Of a DNA stretch of 64,000 nt, positions 15,824 to 25,123 are shown piece by piece (the stretch's first letter is position 1; each line of letters begins with the position of its first letter). A program made the position numbers and the translations under genes. Location of the stretch: contig NZ_FMCQ01000005.1 of assembly GCF_900091605.1 (NCBI RefSeq), positions 248,001-312,000 of the forward strand, read 5' to 3'. The stretch is from Micromonospora tulbaghiae (GTDB lineage Bacteria; Actinomycetota; Actinomycetes; Mycobacteriales; Micromonosporaceae). Under the pieces are notes generated by a model. It made no database searches and was not told the DNA's origin. It worked only from the letters and a program-made list of their open reading frames with translations.

Positions 15824-16780
15824 CTACCGGGCCACCCGGAACCCGGTGTTGCCACTTGAGGAGTCAACGGTGGTCCGACTCCGTGCTGCCACGCGGTATC
15901 GGTTGCAGTAGGAGTCGTGGCAGAGGTACGAGCCACCCCTGATGACGCTCTCACCTGGTGAGATGCGGCCTCGATGGTCGCGCCAGGGTTCGGCCGTGAG
16001 TTCCCAAACGTTGCCCGCGACGTCGTACAGGCCGTAGCCGTTCGGCGGAAACGCGGTCACCGGAGAGGTGCCTGCGAACCCGTCGTCCGCGGTGTTGACA
16101 GCGGGGAAGGCGCCCTGCCAGATGTTGCACTGGTGCCGCCCGCCCGGGGTCAGCTCGTCGCCCCAGGCGTAGCGGGCCTGGGACAGCCCGCCGCGTGCCG
16201 CGTACTCCCACTCGGCCTCGGTGGCCAGCCGGGTACCGGACCACCGGCAGTACGCCTCGGCGTCCCGGTGCGAGACGTGGACGACCGGATGCCGCTCGCG
16301 TCCCCGTACGCCCGACCCGGGCCCGTCCGGGGCGGCCCAGTGCGCCCCCTCGACGGCCAGCCACCACGGCGCCTGCGGGACGGAGGCGTCCAGCACGTAC
16401 GGGCGCGCGGACGGCGTCAGAAGCAGGTGGAAAACGAACGACCAGCCGTACCGTTCCGCGTCCGTGCGGTAGCCGGTGGCGTCGACGAAGCGGGCGAACT
16501 GCCGGTTCGTCACCGGTGTCGCGGCGATCTCGAACGGGCCCACGGTCACCGGGCGGACCGGTCCCTCCAGGTCCTCCGGGAAGCCCTCCGGGTCGTCGGT
16601 GCCCATGAGGAAGATGCCGCCGGGCAACGCGATCAGGTCGTCCGTACCCCCGTGTGCGGAGCGGACGGCGCTCGCGCCCGCCGCGGCGCCGGTGCCGGCG
16701 GCGGGCGGGCGCTTCGGCGCGCAACACGGCGACGGCGGGGTGCCGCCCCCGCCGCCGTCCGGATCCGATTCGGTGCTCAC
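15824..16780 (-). CDS. Formylglycine-generating enzyme (sulfatase activator)
   Basis: The product (318 residues) oxidises the active-site Cys of type I sulfatases to formylglycine, using a copper-bound Cys pair. The FGE-sulfatase fold is clear: GGIFLMGTDDPEGFPEDLEGPVRPVTV near residue 55, then TPVTNRQFARFV, RLATEAEWEYAARGG, GLYDVAGNVWE and GFRVAR at the end. The copper-binding pair is present as Cys287 and Cys292 in SYLCHDSYCNRYRVAARS, matching the actinobacterial enzyme, so it is likely active. Its client is probably the Cys-type sulfatase at 26705. It lies 7 bp after the dehydrogenase gene and belongs to the same transcript. Confidence 0.93.
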   Translation of the reverse strand: MSTESDPDGGGGGTPPSPCCAPKRPPAAGTGAAAGASAVRSAHGGTDDLIALPGGIFLMGTDDPEGFPEDLEGPVRPVTVGPFEIAATPVTNRQFARFVDATGYRTDAERYGWSFVFHLLLTPSARPYVLDASVPQAPWWLAVEGAHWAAPDGPGSGVRGRERHPVVHVSHRDAEAYCRWSGTRLATEAEWEYAARGGLSQARYAWGDELTPGGRHQCNIWQGAFPAVNTADDGFAGTSPVTAFPPNGYGLYDVAGNVWELTAEPWRDHRGRISPGESVIRGGSYLCHDSYCNRYRVAARSRTTVDSSSGNTGFRVAR

Positions 16781-16787
16781 GCCCGCG

Positions 16788-17876
16788 TTACGCCGGCAGA
16801 ACGTCCGCCTGGTACGCGCCCTCGCCGATGACGGCGGCGACGGCGTCGCCGAAGTCCTCGGTCGACATGCCCATCTCCGGCCCGCGCATGGCGCCCAGGC
16901 GCGGCAGCACCGCCTTCACGCCGTCCTCCAGACAGCGGGCCGCCTCGGGGTGGCCCAGGTGCTCCAGCATGAGGGCGGCGCTGAGGATCGAGCCCGCGGG
17001 ATTGGCCCAGCCGCGGCCGGCGATGTCCGGCGCGGAGCCGTGCACCGGCTCGAACATGCTCGGCGCCGACCCCGTCGGGTTGAGGTTGCCGCTCGCGGCC
17101 AGGCCGAGACCGCCCTGCACCGCCGCCCCCAGGTCGGTGATGATGTCGCCGAACAGGTTGTCGGTGACCACCACGTCGAACCGCTCCGGCTGCGTCACCA
17201 GGTAGAGGCACATCGCGTCGACGTGCACGTAGTCCACCTCGATGTCCGGATACTCCGCCGCGACCTCCTCGAAGGTCCGCTGCCACAGGTCGCCGGCGTA
17301 CGTGAGGATGTTCGCCTTGTGCACCAGCGTCACGTGCTTGCGGCGACCCAGGGCCAGCCGGAAACCGTGCCGGATGAGGCGTTCGACGCCCTTGCGGGTG
17401 TTCACCGACTCCTGGGTGGCGATCTCGTCCGGCCCGCCCCGGTGGACGAAGCCGCCGGCGCCGACGTAGGCGCCCTCGGTGTTCTCCCGCAGGATCACCA
17501 GGTCGCACTGCTCCGGGCGGAGCCCGCCGATGGGCGTGGGCACGCCGGGCAGCAGCTTGACCGGCCGCAGGTTCACGTACTGGTCGAACGCGGTCCGCAG
17601 GTGGATCACCAGGCCGCGTTCGAGCACGCCGGGCGGCACCGACGGGTCGCCGACGGCGCCGAAGAGAATGGCGTCCGCCTTGGCCAGTTCCTGTTCCACG
17701 TCCGGCGGCACGACCTGGCCGGTGATCCGCCAGTAGTCCGCGCCGAGTTCGTAGTCTTCCCAGACCAGGTCGATCCCGAACCGTCGGGCGGCGGCGTCGC
17801 ACGCCTTGACCGCCTGCGCGGTGACCTCCGGTCCGATGCCGTCGCCGGGCACCAGCGCGATTCGCTGGGCGCTCAT
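16788..17876 (-). CDS. Isopropylmalate/tartrate-type dehydrogenase
   Basis: From ATG 17876 the product has 362 residues, typical of the family of NAD-dependent decarboxylating 2-hydroxyacid dehydrogenases. Motifs include LVPGDGIGPEV, the substrate-binding LRENTEGAYVG, HKANIL with the catalytic Lys, VDAMCLYLV, DNLFGDIITDLGAAVQGGLG with the metal Asp, and EPVHGSAPDIAG. The YVHVDAMCLYLV and ENTEGAY details resemble tartrate/D-malate dehydrogenases more than leucine-pathway LeuB. Its place with a sulfatase activator and divergent from a catabolic operon also argues for a degradative role. The substrate cannot be fixed from the sequence. A start 42 bases upstream is possible but less likely. Confidence 0.88.
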   Translation of the reverse strand: MSAQRIALVPGDGIGPEVTAQAVKACDAAARRFGIDLVWEDYELGADYWRITGQVVPPDVEQELAKADAILFGAVGDPSVPPGVLERGLVIHLRTAFDQYVNLRPVKLLPGVPTPIGGLRPEQCDLVILRENTEGAYVGAGGFVHRGGPDEIATQESVNTRKGVERLIRHGFRLALGRRKHVTLVHKANILTYAGDLWQRTFEEVAAEYPDIEVDYVHVDAMCLYLVTQPERFDVVVTDNLFGDIITDLGAAVQGGLGLAASGNLNPTGSAPSMFEPVHGSAPDIAGRGWANPAGSILSAALMLEHLGHPEAARCLEDGVKAVLPRLGAMRGPEMGMSTEDFGDAVAAVIGEGAYQADVLPA

Positions 17877-18061
17877 GAGTCCACCCCTGTCCGCGTGCAG
17901 GAGACCGTCACCTGCCATCGCCCGGCCAAGCGTGGCGGGAACGGGCCCTCCGCAACAGGTCCAGGTCTCCGGCTAGGCTAGTACCAGCGGGACGCATAGG
18001 GCGTGTGCAGGGCGTACGACGACGGGACGAGGCGAGACCCCCGCGGGAGTGGGAGGTCGAG
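17877..18061. promoter_or_regulatory. Divergent control region of the sulfatase-linked island
   Basis: This 185-bp region lies between the dehydrogenase/FGE unit and the MocR-led operon. A TAGTAC box (17981 region) preceded by a GGCTAGGCTA repeat is a candidate -10 for the plus strand. A GGGAGG ribosome site precedes GTG 18062. MocR-type regulators usually bind such divergent regions; I cannot define the operator. Confidence 0.45.
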
Positions 18062-19588
18062 GTGGCGGATTTCCTGCTGCCGGTCAACCCGCAGAGCGCG
18101 GTTCCGCTCTACGAGCAGATCATCACCGGGCTCGAGGACGCCATCCTCGCCGGGCAGTACGACGACGGCCCGCTGCCGAGCACGCGCCGCCTGGCCGAGG
18201 CGCTCGGCGTCTCCCGGAACACGGTGCTGACCGCGTACGACCGGCTCATGGAGCAGGGCCTGATCGTGACCGTGCCGCGGCGCGGCCTCTACGTCTCCTC
18301 CGACGCGGTGGTGCGGATGCGGGCCGCGCGGCGGACCGCCCGCTCCCCGATGCAGCCGATCGACTGGGCGGCGCGGCTGCCGGAACCGCCGCCCACGCCG
18401 GTGCACCGGGATCCGGCCTGGGCGCGGGCGCCGTTCCCCTTCGTGGTCGGCCAGCCCGACCCCTCCATGTTCCCGATCGGCGCGTGGGAACGGGCGCAGC
18501 GTGAGGCGCTGCGGCAGGACGGGCTGTCCCGGGTCATCGGGGACGCCGGCCAGGCCGACGACCCGGAGCTGGTGCGTCAGCTCTGCGAGCACGTGCTGCC
18601 GGCGCGCGGCATCTCCGCCCACCCGGACCAGGTGATGATCACGCTGGGCTCGACGCACGCGCTGCACCTGCTGGCGAGCGTCCTCGTCCGGCCGGGCAGC
18701 GTGGTGCTCGTCGAGGACCCCGGCTACCCCGACGCGCGGACGATCATGCAGATGGCCGGCGCCGACGTGGTGCCCGGCCGGGTCGACGAGGACGGACTGG
18801 TCGTCGAGGACCTGCCGGCGGACCTGCACGGTGCCCAGCTCGTGTACGTGACGCCGAGCCACCAGTACCCGACCGGCGCGACCATGTCGGCGTCCCGCCG
18901 TGAGGAGCTGCTGCGCCGGGCCGGCGCGGCGGACGCGGTCGTGATCGAGGACGACTACGACCCGGAGATGACGTTCCGGGGGATGCCCGCGGTGGCGGTG
19001 CGGGCGCTCGACGACGAGGACCGCGTCGTCTACCTCGGCAGCTTCAGCAAGCTGCTGGCGCCGGGGCTGCGGCTCGGCTACGTGGTGGCGTCCCCGGCGC
19101 TCGTGGACGCCATGCGGGCCCGCTCCCGCTACGTGCTGCGCCACCCGCCCGGCCCGATGCAGCGCGCCCTCGCGCAGATGGTCGCCAGCCGGGACCTGGC
19201 CCGCCACGTGCGCCGCGTCCGCGCCCACTACCAGGGGCTGTACGAGGAGATGGTGCGGGCGGTCGAGCGGCACGTGCGTTGGGGACCGCAGCCGGTGCCG
19301 CGCGGCGGGCTGGCCCGGTGGATCACCGGCCCGCCGGGGCTGGACGCCGGGGAACTGGCCCGTGAGCTGCGCCGGCAGGGTGTCCTGCTGGACCCGGGCG
19401 CGCCGTACTGGGCGACCCGGCCCGCCCCGCGTCACCACCTGCGCCTGGGGTACCAGGTGATGCCGCTGGACCGCATCGACGAGGGGGTGCGGCGGGTCGC
19501 CGCGGCCGTAGAAGACCAGGTCCGGCCGCGACTGGTACCCCCGCCGACCCGGAAACTGGACGTTCCCCTCCGGGGGCGGAGTTCGTAA
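18062..19588 (+). CDS. MocR/PdxR-type regulator (GntR HTH + aminotransferase fold)
   Basis: From GTG 18062 (GGGAGG upstream; GTG 18005 is an alternative) the product has 508 residues. A GntR winged helix occupies residues about 1-80 (VPLYEQIITGLEDAIL, PSTRRLAEALGVSRNTVLTAYDRL). The rest is a fold-I aminotransferase domain with the PLP-binding Lys in GSFSKLLAPGLRLGY. MocR proteins sense amino compounds or PLP through this domain and activate divergent or downstream genes. It is the first gene of a nine-gene operon ending with the sulfatase, 11 bp before the M20 hydrolase, so it probably controls this pathway and may sense a nitrogen-containing substrate. Confidence 0.9.
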   Translation: MADFLLPVNPQSAVPLYEQIITGLEDAILAGQYDDGPLPSTRRLAEALGVSRNTVLTAYDRLMEQGLIVTVPRRGLYVSSDAVVRMRAARRTARSPMQPIDWAARLPEPPPTPVHRDPAWARAPFPFVVGQPDPSMFPIGAWERAQREALRQDGLSRVIGDAGQADDPELVRQLCEHVLPARGISAHPDQVMITLGSTHALHLLASVLVRPGSVVLVEDPGYPDARTIMQMAGADVVPGRVDEDGLVVEDLPADLHGAQLVYVTPSHQYPTGATMSASRREELLRRAGAADAVVIEDDYDPEMTFRGMPAVAVRALDDEDRVVYLGSFSKLLAPGLRLGYVVASPALVDAMRARSRYVLRHPPGPMQRALAQMVASRDLARHVRRVRAHYQGLYEEMVRAVERHVRWGPQPVPRGGLARWITGPPGLDAGELARELRRQGVLLDPGAPYWATRPAPRHHLRLGYQVMPLDRIDEGVRRVAAAVEDQVRPRLVPPPTRKLDVPLRGRSS

Positions 19589-19599
19589 CCTCCGACGCC

Positions 19600-20844
19600 A
19601 TGACGTCGGACACCCACGCCTCCCTCCGCGCCGGCCATCTCGTGGACGAGCAAGCCGTCGTGTCGCTCACCCAGGACCTGGTTCGCATCCCCTCGACCTG
19701 GGACGCGGGCCGAGGGCGTAGCGAGCAGCCCGTGGCGGAACTCGTCGCGCAGGTCATGCGGGGATTCGGCTGGCAGCCGGAGGTCACCGAGGTCGTCCCC
19801 GGGCGCCCCAACGTCGTAGCGGTGGTGGACGGTGGCCTGCCCGGCCCGACGCTGATGTTCGAGGGGCACACCGACGTCGTCACCGAGGGTTCTCCCGAGG
19901 AGTGGACGGTCGACCCGTTCGGCGGCGACATCGTCGACGGGCGGCTGTACGGTCGCGGCTCCGCCGACATGAAGGCCGGTGTCGCCGCGATGATCCACGC
20001 GACCCGGGCCGTCGAGCTGGCCGGGCCGTTCCCGGGCCGGATCGTGGTGGCGGCTCTGGTGGACGAGGAGGGCCAGATGCTCGGCGCGAAGCACTTCACC
20101 ACGACAGCGCTGGCCCGCGAGGTGGACGCCGCGATCGTCTGCGAGCCCGAGGCGGAGGAGATCTGCGCGGTCGCCAAGGGCGCCGTCCGCCTGCTGGTCA
20201 CCTGCACCGGCAAGATGGCGCACGGCGCGATGCCGCAGCACGGCCGCAACCCCGTCCCCGCCGTGGCCGAGCTGGTCGCCGCGCTGGGCCGGTTCCAGAA
20301 GGAGCTGCAGGCCGACCCGGGCGAGCACGTGCACCTCGGCCCGACGTACCTGACCCCCACGGTCCTGGACGCCGGCTCCGCCGACCAGCTCAACGTCATC
20401 CCCGGCCGCGCCGTGCTCGGCGTGGACTGCCGGACCGTGCCCGGTGTCGACCACGCCGCCCTCGCCGCACGCGTCCGCTCCGACGCCGACGCCATCGGCA
20501 CCCGGCACGGCGTCACATTCGCCGTCGAGGTCGTCGACGACCGGCCGTGCGCGGTCACCCCCGAGGACCACCCCGTCTCGCTCGCCGTGGCCGAGGCGCA
20601 CCGCGCGGTCACCGGCGCCGAGCCCGTCTTCGGCGGCGTACCCGGCGCGACCGACGGCACGATCCTGTGGCGTGACAGCGGCATCCCGAACGTGGTGTAC
20701 GGCCCCGGCCCGAAGTGGATCGCCCACCAGCCCGACGAGTACGTCGAGGTCGACGACATCGTCCGCAAGACGAAGGTCTACGCCGAGGCGGCGCTGGCCT
20801 TCCTGACCGGCGCCACCGGCGCGCGGGCGGGTGCGGCGTCGTGA
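19600..20844 (+). CDS. M20-family deacylase/peptidase (ArgE/DapE-like)
   Basis: The protein (414 residues) has a complete dinuclear zinc site: His in FEGHTDVV, the bridging Asp in RGSADMKAG, the catalytic and ligand Glu pair in VDEEGQ, a later Asp/Glu in CEPEAE, and the C-terminal His in KWIAHQPDEYV. A lid domain lies between. The family removes acyl groups from amino acids or cleaves small peptides (ArgE, DapE, succinyl-diaminopimelate desuccinylase). Here it probably acts on an imported N-acyl compound. It overlaps the aldehyde dehydrogenase start by 4 bp (GTGA). Confidence 0.92.
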   Translation: MTSDTHASLRAGHLVDEQAVVSLTQDLVRIPSTWDAGRGRSEQPVAELVAQVMRGFGWQPEVTEVVPGRPNVVAVVDGGLPGPTLMFEGHTDVVTEGSPEEWTVDPFGGDIVDGRLYGRGSADMKAGVAAMIHATRAVELAGPFPGRIVVAALVDEEGQMLGAKHFTTTALAREVDAAIVCEPEAEEICAVAKGAVRLLVTCTGKMAHGAMPQHGRNPVPAVAELVAALGRFQKELQADPGEHVHLGPTYLTPTVLDAGSADQLNVIPGRAVLGVDCRTVPGVDHAALAARVRSDADAIGTRHGVTFAVEVVDDRPCAVTPEDHPVSLAVAEAHRAVTGAEPVFGGVPGATDGTILWRDSGIPNVVYGPGPKWIAHQPDEYVEVDDIVRKTKVYAEAALAFLTGATGARAGAAS

Positions 20845-22283
20845 CCGCTCAGGAACTGCTGGCCGCGCTGCCCGCCGGACTGCCGATCGGCGCCGGCTGG
20901 GCCACCACCGCGCAGACCGCGCCGGTGCGCTTCCCGTACGACGGCAGCACCGTGACCCAGGCGCCCTGGGGCGCCACCGCCGACGCCGAGGCGGCTGTCG
21001 ACGCCGCGCGGGAGGTCGCCGCGGAGATGGCCGGCCTGCCCGGCCACCGGCGGCGCGCGATCCTGACGGCAGTCGCCGCCGAGGTGCGCGCCCGCGCCGA
21101 CTCGCTGGCCGAGCTGCTGGTCCTGGAGACCGGCAAGCCGCTCGTCGACTGCCGGGTCGAGGTCGCCCGCACGCTCGTCACGCTGGAGACGGCCGCCGAG
21201 GAGGTCGGGCACCTGACCGGTGAGACGGTGGCGCTGGACATGCAGCCGGCCGGCGAGGGCATGCTCGGTTTCTGGGTACGTCGCCCGGTCGGCGTCGTCG
21301 TCGGCATCACCGGGTTCAACTATCCGCTGCTGCTGGCCGCGCACAAGGTCGCGCCGTCGGTCGCGGCGGGCTGCCCGGTGATCGTCAAGCCGGCGCCGAA
21401 CACGCCGCTGGCCACGCTGGTGCTGGTCGACCTGTTCCGCCGGGCGGGCTGCCCGGCCGCCGGGGTCCAGCTCGTCACCGGTGGCGTCGAGGTCGGCAAG
21501 CTCCTGACCACGCACCCCGACGTCGCCGCCGTGTCCTTCACCGGATCGGCGCACGTCGGCCACCAGATCGCCCGTGCCGCGGCCCCGCGCAAGGTGCTGC
21601 TGGAACTCGGGTCCAACGCGGCGCTCGTCGTCGGCCGCGACGCCGACCTCGACCGGGCCGCCGAAGCAGTAGTACGCGGCGGGTTCTACGCCTCCGGCCA
21701 GGCGTGCATCAGCGTGCAGCGGGTGATCGTCGAGGAGCCGGTCCGCGAGGCGCTGCTGGAACGCCTCCGGCCGCTGCTGGCCGCAGTCACCACCGGCGAC
21801 CCCCGGTCCGCCGACACCCGCGTGTCCGCCCTGGTGGACGAGGCGTCCACCGAGCGGGTGCACTCGTGGGTGGACCGCGCGGTCGCCGCCGGGGCCCGCT
21901 GCCTGGCCGGCGGTACGGCGCAGGGCCGGGTGCTGCAACCGACAGTGCTCGTCGACGTCCCCGAGGACGCCGAGTGCTGGGCGGAGGAGATCTTCGGGCC
22001 GGTGGTCTGCGTCCGGTCGGTGCCGGACATGGACGCGGCGGTCGAGCTGGTCAACCGGTCCCGCTACGGGCTCCAGGCCGCCGTCTTCACCCGTGACCTG
22101 GCTGTCGCCCTCGACGTCGTGCGCCGCCTCGACGTCGGTGGTGTGCTGGTCAACGAGGTGCCCGGCTTCCGCGCCGACAACATGCCGTACGGCGGCGTCA
22201 AGGACTCCGGCATCGGGCGGGAGGGACCGCGCTTCGCCATGGAGGAGCTGACCGTGACCAAGATGGTGATGATCAGGCCATGA
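20841..22283 (+). CDS. NAD(P)-dependent aldehyde dehydrogenase
   Basis: From GTG 20841 the product has 480 residues. It has the family's active-site parts: nucleotide-binding FTGSAHVGHQI, the catalytic Glu in LLELGSNAALV and the catalytic Cys in SGQACISVQR, plus EEIFGPVV and a C-terminal PYGGVKDSGIGREG. It oxidises an aldehyde to the acid. Substrate is not readable; the semialdehyde-type (ALDH family with LETGKPL) is most likely. It is translationally coupled to the M20 gene and followed after 22 bp by the first permease gene. Confidence 0.93.
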   Translation: MTAQELLAALPAGLPIGAGWATTAQTAPVRFPYDGSTVTQAPWGATADAEAAVDAAREVAAEMAGLPGHRRRAILTAVAAEVRARADSLAELLVLETGKPLVDCRVEVARTLVTLETAAEEVGHLTGETVALDMQPAGEGMLGFWVRRPVGVVVGITGFNYPLLLAAHKVAPSVAAGCPVIVKPAPNTPLATLVLVDLFRRAGCPAAGVQLVTGGVEVGKLLTTHPDVAAVSFTGSAHVGHQIARAAAPRKVLLELGSNAALVVGRDADLDRAAEAVVRGGFYASGQACISVQRVIVEEPVREALLERLRPLLAAVTTGDPRSADTRVSALVDEASTERVHSWVDRAVAAGARCLAGGTAQGRVLQPTVLVDVPEDAECWAEEIFGPVVCVRSVPDMDAAVELVNRSRYGLQAAVFTRDLAVALDVVRRLDVGGVLVNEVPGFRADNMPYGGVKDSGIGREGPRFAMEELTVTKMVMIRP

Positions 22284-22305
22284 CTCGGAGTGGGAGCACA
22301 CACGC

Positions 22306-23250
22306 ATGGTGATCTACTTCGTCCGGCGGCTGGCCATCCTCGCGGTATCGCTGTTCGCCGCGTCCATCCTCGTCTTCACGATGCTGGCGCTGCTGCCGGG
22401 CGACCAGGCGCAGGCGATGCTCGGGGTGAACGCCACCCCGGAGGCGCTGGAGGCGCTGCGGGAGCAGTTCGGGACGAACCGGCCGTTCACCGAGCGGTAC
22501 CTCGACTGGGCCGGTGGCCTGATCCGCGGTGACTTCGGCATCTCGCCGCTCAGCGGGGTGTCGGTCGGCTCGGAGATCGCCGACAAGCTCGGCGTCACGG
22601 TGCCGCTCATCCTGGCCGGGATGACGCTGGCGCTGCTCATCGCCGTGCCGCTGGGCATCCTCGCCGCCGTGAAGAGCCGTACCCCGGTCGGGACGGCGCT
22701 GTCCGCGCTGAGCCAGGTCGGCATCGCCGTTCCGTCGTTCTGGCTCGGCATCCTGCTCATCACCGTGTTCGCGGTGAAGCTGCAGTGGCTGCCCGCCGGC
22801 GGGTTCACCGGGTGGGACGACTTCGGCGGGGCCGTGCAGGCCCTGCTGATGCCGGCGCTGGTCCTCGGCGTGGCCCAGGGCGCGATCCTGATGCGCTACG
22901 TCCGGTCCGCGGTGGTCGAGGTCATGCAGGAGGACTTCATCCAGACCGCGCGGGCCAAGGGACTCAGCCGCTCGCAGGCGCTGACCCGGCACGCGCTGCG
23001 CAACGCGGCCATCCCGGTCATCACCGTCCTCGGTCTGCAACTCGCGACGCTGCTCATCGGCACCGTCGTGATCGAGAACGTCTTCGGCCTGCCCGGTCTC
23101 GGCCGGATGCTGCTGCAGGACGTGGGCAACCGCGACCTGCTGAAGGTGCAGGGCACCGTGATGGTGCTGACGGCCGCGGTGCTTCTGATCAACTTCGTCG
23201 TCGACGTGGTGTACCACGCGGTCGACCCCAGGCTGAGGAGCAAGGCATGA
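22306..23250 (+). CDS. ABC-transporter permease (DppB-type)
   Basis: The 314-residue product has six predicted membrane helices. The N-terminal helix carries the DppB pattern FVRRLAILAVSLFAASILVF. The cytoplasmic coupling loop reads VMQEDFIQTARAKGLSRSQALTRHALRNAAIPV, the EAA motif that contacts the ATPases. It is the first half of the channel of a peptide/nickel-type importer, overlaps the next permease by 4 bp, and probably works with the binding protein at 14179. Confidence 0.95.
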   Translation: MVIYFVRRLAILAVSLFAASILVFTMLALLPGDQAQAMLGVNATPEALEALREQFGTNRPFTERYLDWAGGLIRGDFGISPLSGVSVGSEIADKLGVTVPLILAGMTLALLIAVPLGILAAVKSRTPVGTALSALSQVGIAVPSFWLGILLITVFAVKLQWLPAGGFTGWDDFGGAVQALLMPALVLGVAQGAILMRYVRSAVVEVMQEDFIQTARAKGLSRSQALTRHALRNAAIPVITVLGLQLATLLIGTVVIENVFGLPGLGRMLLQDVGNRDLLKVQGTVMVLTAAVLLINFVVDVVYHAVDPRLRSKA

Positions 23251-24131
23251 CATCAGTCGCCGACGCCCCACCGGACGCCACCGCCGACGTCGTCGCGGCC
23301 GGCCCCGTCAAGCCGCGCCGCCGCTGGAACCTGACGCTGGTGATCGGCGCCGGCCTGGTGGGCCTGGTCGTCCTCACCGCGCTGGTGTCGTTCCTCTGGA
23401 CGCCGTACGACCCCACCCGGGTCGACCCGTCGCAGACGCTGCTCTCCCCGGGCGGGGACCACTGGCTCGGCACCGACCACTTCGGCCGGGACATCGTCAG
23501 CCAGCTCCTCGTCGGCGCGCGGACCACACTGTTCGTCGGTGTGGTCGCCGTCGCGATCGCCGCCGCTGTCGGCGTACCGCTGGGTCTGCTCGCCGCCACC
23601 GGGCACCGCTGGCTCAGCGAGCCGGTGATGCGGGCGCTCGACATCGTGTTCGCCTTCCCGGCCATCCTGCTGGCGATCATCCTGGCGGCCGGCTTCGGCG
23701 CCTCCACGCTCACCGGCATGATCGCGATCGGCGTCGCCAACGTCCCGGTGTTCGGCCGCCTCACCCGGGCCGGCGCGATGCAGGTGCTGCAGAGCGACTT
23801 CGTGCTCGCCGCGCGCAGCTACGGCCGCCGGGGCGTGGTGCTCATGGTCCGGTACGTGCTGCCCAACATCGCCGCCCTGCTCATCGTGCAGGCGTCGGTG
23901 TCGTTCGCGCACGCGGTGCTCGCCGAGGCGGCGCTGTCCTACCTCGGGTACGGCACCCCGCCACCGACCCCCACCTGGGGCCGGATGCTCCAGGAGGCCC
24001 AGAACTACTTCGTCGTGCAGCCGATGCTCGCCGTCTGGCCCGGTCTGGCCATCGCCCTGTCGGTGCTCGGCTTCAACCTCATGGGCGACGGGCTGCGCGA
24101 CGCCCTCGACCCGCGGCTGAGAGGACGGTGA
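23247..24131 (+). CDS. ABC-transporter permease (DppC-type)
   Basis: From ATG 23247 the product has 294 residues: a short cytoplasmic N-terminus, a first helix, then the DppC signature DPTRVDPSQTLLSPGGDHWLGTDHFGRD and five helices. The coupling loop is VLQSDFVLAARSYGRRG. It pairs with the preceding permease as the second channel half. It overlaps the preceding gene and the following ATPase gene by 4 bp each, so translation is coupled. Confidence 0.95.
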   Translation: MTSVADAPPDATADVVAAGPVKPRRRWNLTLVIGAGLVGLVVLTALVSFLWTPYDPTRVDPSQTLLSPGGDHWLGTDHFGRDIVSQLLVGARTTLFVGVVAVAIAAAVGVPLGLLAATGHRWLSEPVMRALDIVFAFPAILLAIILAAGFGASTLTGMIAIGVANVPVFGRLTRAGAMQVLQSDFVLAARSYGRRGVVLMVRYVLPNIAALLIVQASVSFAHAVLAEAALSYLGYGTPPPTPTWGRMLQEAQNYFVVQPMLAVWPGLAIALSVLGFNLMGDGLRDALDPRLRGR

Positions 24132-25123
24132 CCGGCGTGAGCGGGCTCGTGGTGGAGGACCTCGTCGTCAAGGTCCACGACATCCAGGCCGTCAAGGGCG
24201 TCTCGTTCGAGATCGGGCGGGGCCGGCGGATGGGACTGATCGGCGAGTCCGGGTGCGGCAAGTCCCTGACCGCGCTCGCCCTGATGGGCCTGCTGCCCCA
24301 CGGCGTGACGGCGTCCGGGCGGGTGCTGCTAAACGGCCGGAACCTGCTCGACCTGTCCGACAAGCAGATGTGCGCGGTCCGCGGCAACGACATCGCCATG
24401 GTGTTCCAGGAGCCGATGACGGCGCTCAACCCGCTGATGCGGGTCGGCAACCAGGTCGCCGAGTCGCTGCGGCTGCACAAGGGGATGAACCGCGCGGCGG
24501 CCTCCGCCCGCGCCGTCGAACTGCTCGAACGGGTCCAGCTGCCCGAGCCCGACCGGACCGCGCGCAAGTACCCGCACCAGCTCTCCGGCGGCCAGCGGCA
24601 GCGCGTCGTGCTGGCCATCGCGCTGGCGTGCGACCCGGCCGTGCTGGTCGCGGACGAGCCCACCACGGCGCTGGACGTCACGGTGCAGGCGGAGATGCTG
24701 CGGCTGATGGACACGCTGGTGCGCGAGGAGGGCGCGTCGCTGCTGCTCATCACGCACGACCTGCCGGTCGTCGCCAGCATCTGCGAGGAACTGCTCGTCA
24801 TGTACGGCGGCTCGATCGTCGAGCACGGCGACGTGGCGACGGTGTTCGACTCGCCCCGGCACCCGTACACGGCGGGCCTGCGGGCGTCCACGGTGCTGGA
24901 GAGCACCGACGGAAGCGGCCGGCTGTCGACCATCCCGGGCCGCGTCCCGTCGCTCGGGTCGTTCCCCACCGGCTGCGTGTACCGCAACCGCTGCCCGCGC
25001 GCCGACGACGTCTGCGGCACGGTGCCGCTGCTGACGGCGCCGCCCGGCAGCACCCAGCGGGCGGCCTGCCACCACCCGATCGAGAGCGACCAGCCCCTAG
25101 GAAGCGGGAAGGCCAGCGCATGA
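24128..25123 (+). CDS. ABC-transporter ATPase (DppD-type)
   Basis: The GTG-started product (331 residues) has Walker A GESGCGKSLTA, the Q-loop, the signature LSGGQRQRV, Walker B VLVADEPTTALD and the switch His in LLITHDLPVV. The C-terminus has the oligopeptide-transporter Cys motif (CVYRNRCPRADDVC and a further Cys), which in DppD-type ATPases binds an iron-sulfur cluster. It powers import with the partner ATPase encoded next. Overlaps are 4 bp on both sides. Confidence 0.95.
   Translation: MTGVSGLVVEDLVVKVHDIQAVKGVSFEIGRGRRMGLIGESGCGKSLTALALMGLLPHGVTASGRVLLNGRNLLDLSDKQMCAVRGNDIAMVFQEPMTALNPLMRVGNQVAESLRLHKGMNRAAASARAVELLERVQLPEPDRTARKYPHQLSGGQRQRVVLAIALACDPAVLVADEPTTALDVTVQAEMLRLMDTLVREEGASLLLITHDLPVVASICEELLVMYGGSIVEHGDVATVFDSPRHPYTAGLRASTVLESTDGSGRLSTIPGRVPSLGSFPTGCVYRNRCPRADDVCGTVPLLTAPPGSTQRAACHHPIESDQPLGSGKASA

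Noticed and set aside
16788..17876. Leucine-pathway LeuB
   Set aside because: Motifs and gene context (sulfatase activator, catabolic operon) favour a tartrate/D-malate-type dehydrogenase; no leu genes are nearby.
15700..18000. Recurrent GGTACC-like motif as a MocR site
   Set aside because: Hexamer occurrences are few, not consistently spaced and expected by chance in such DNA.
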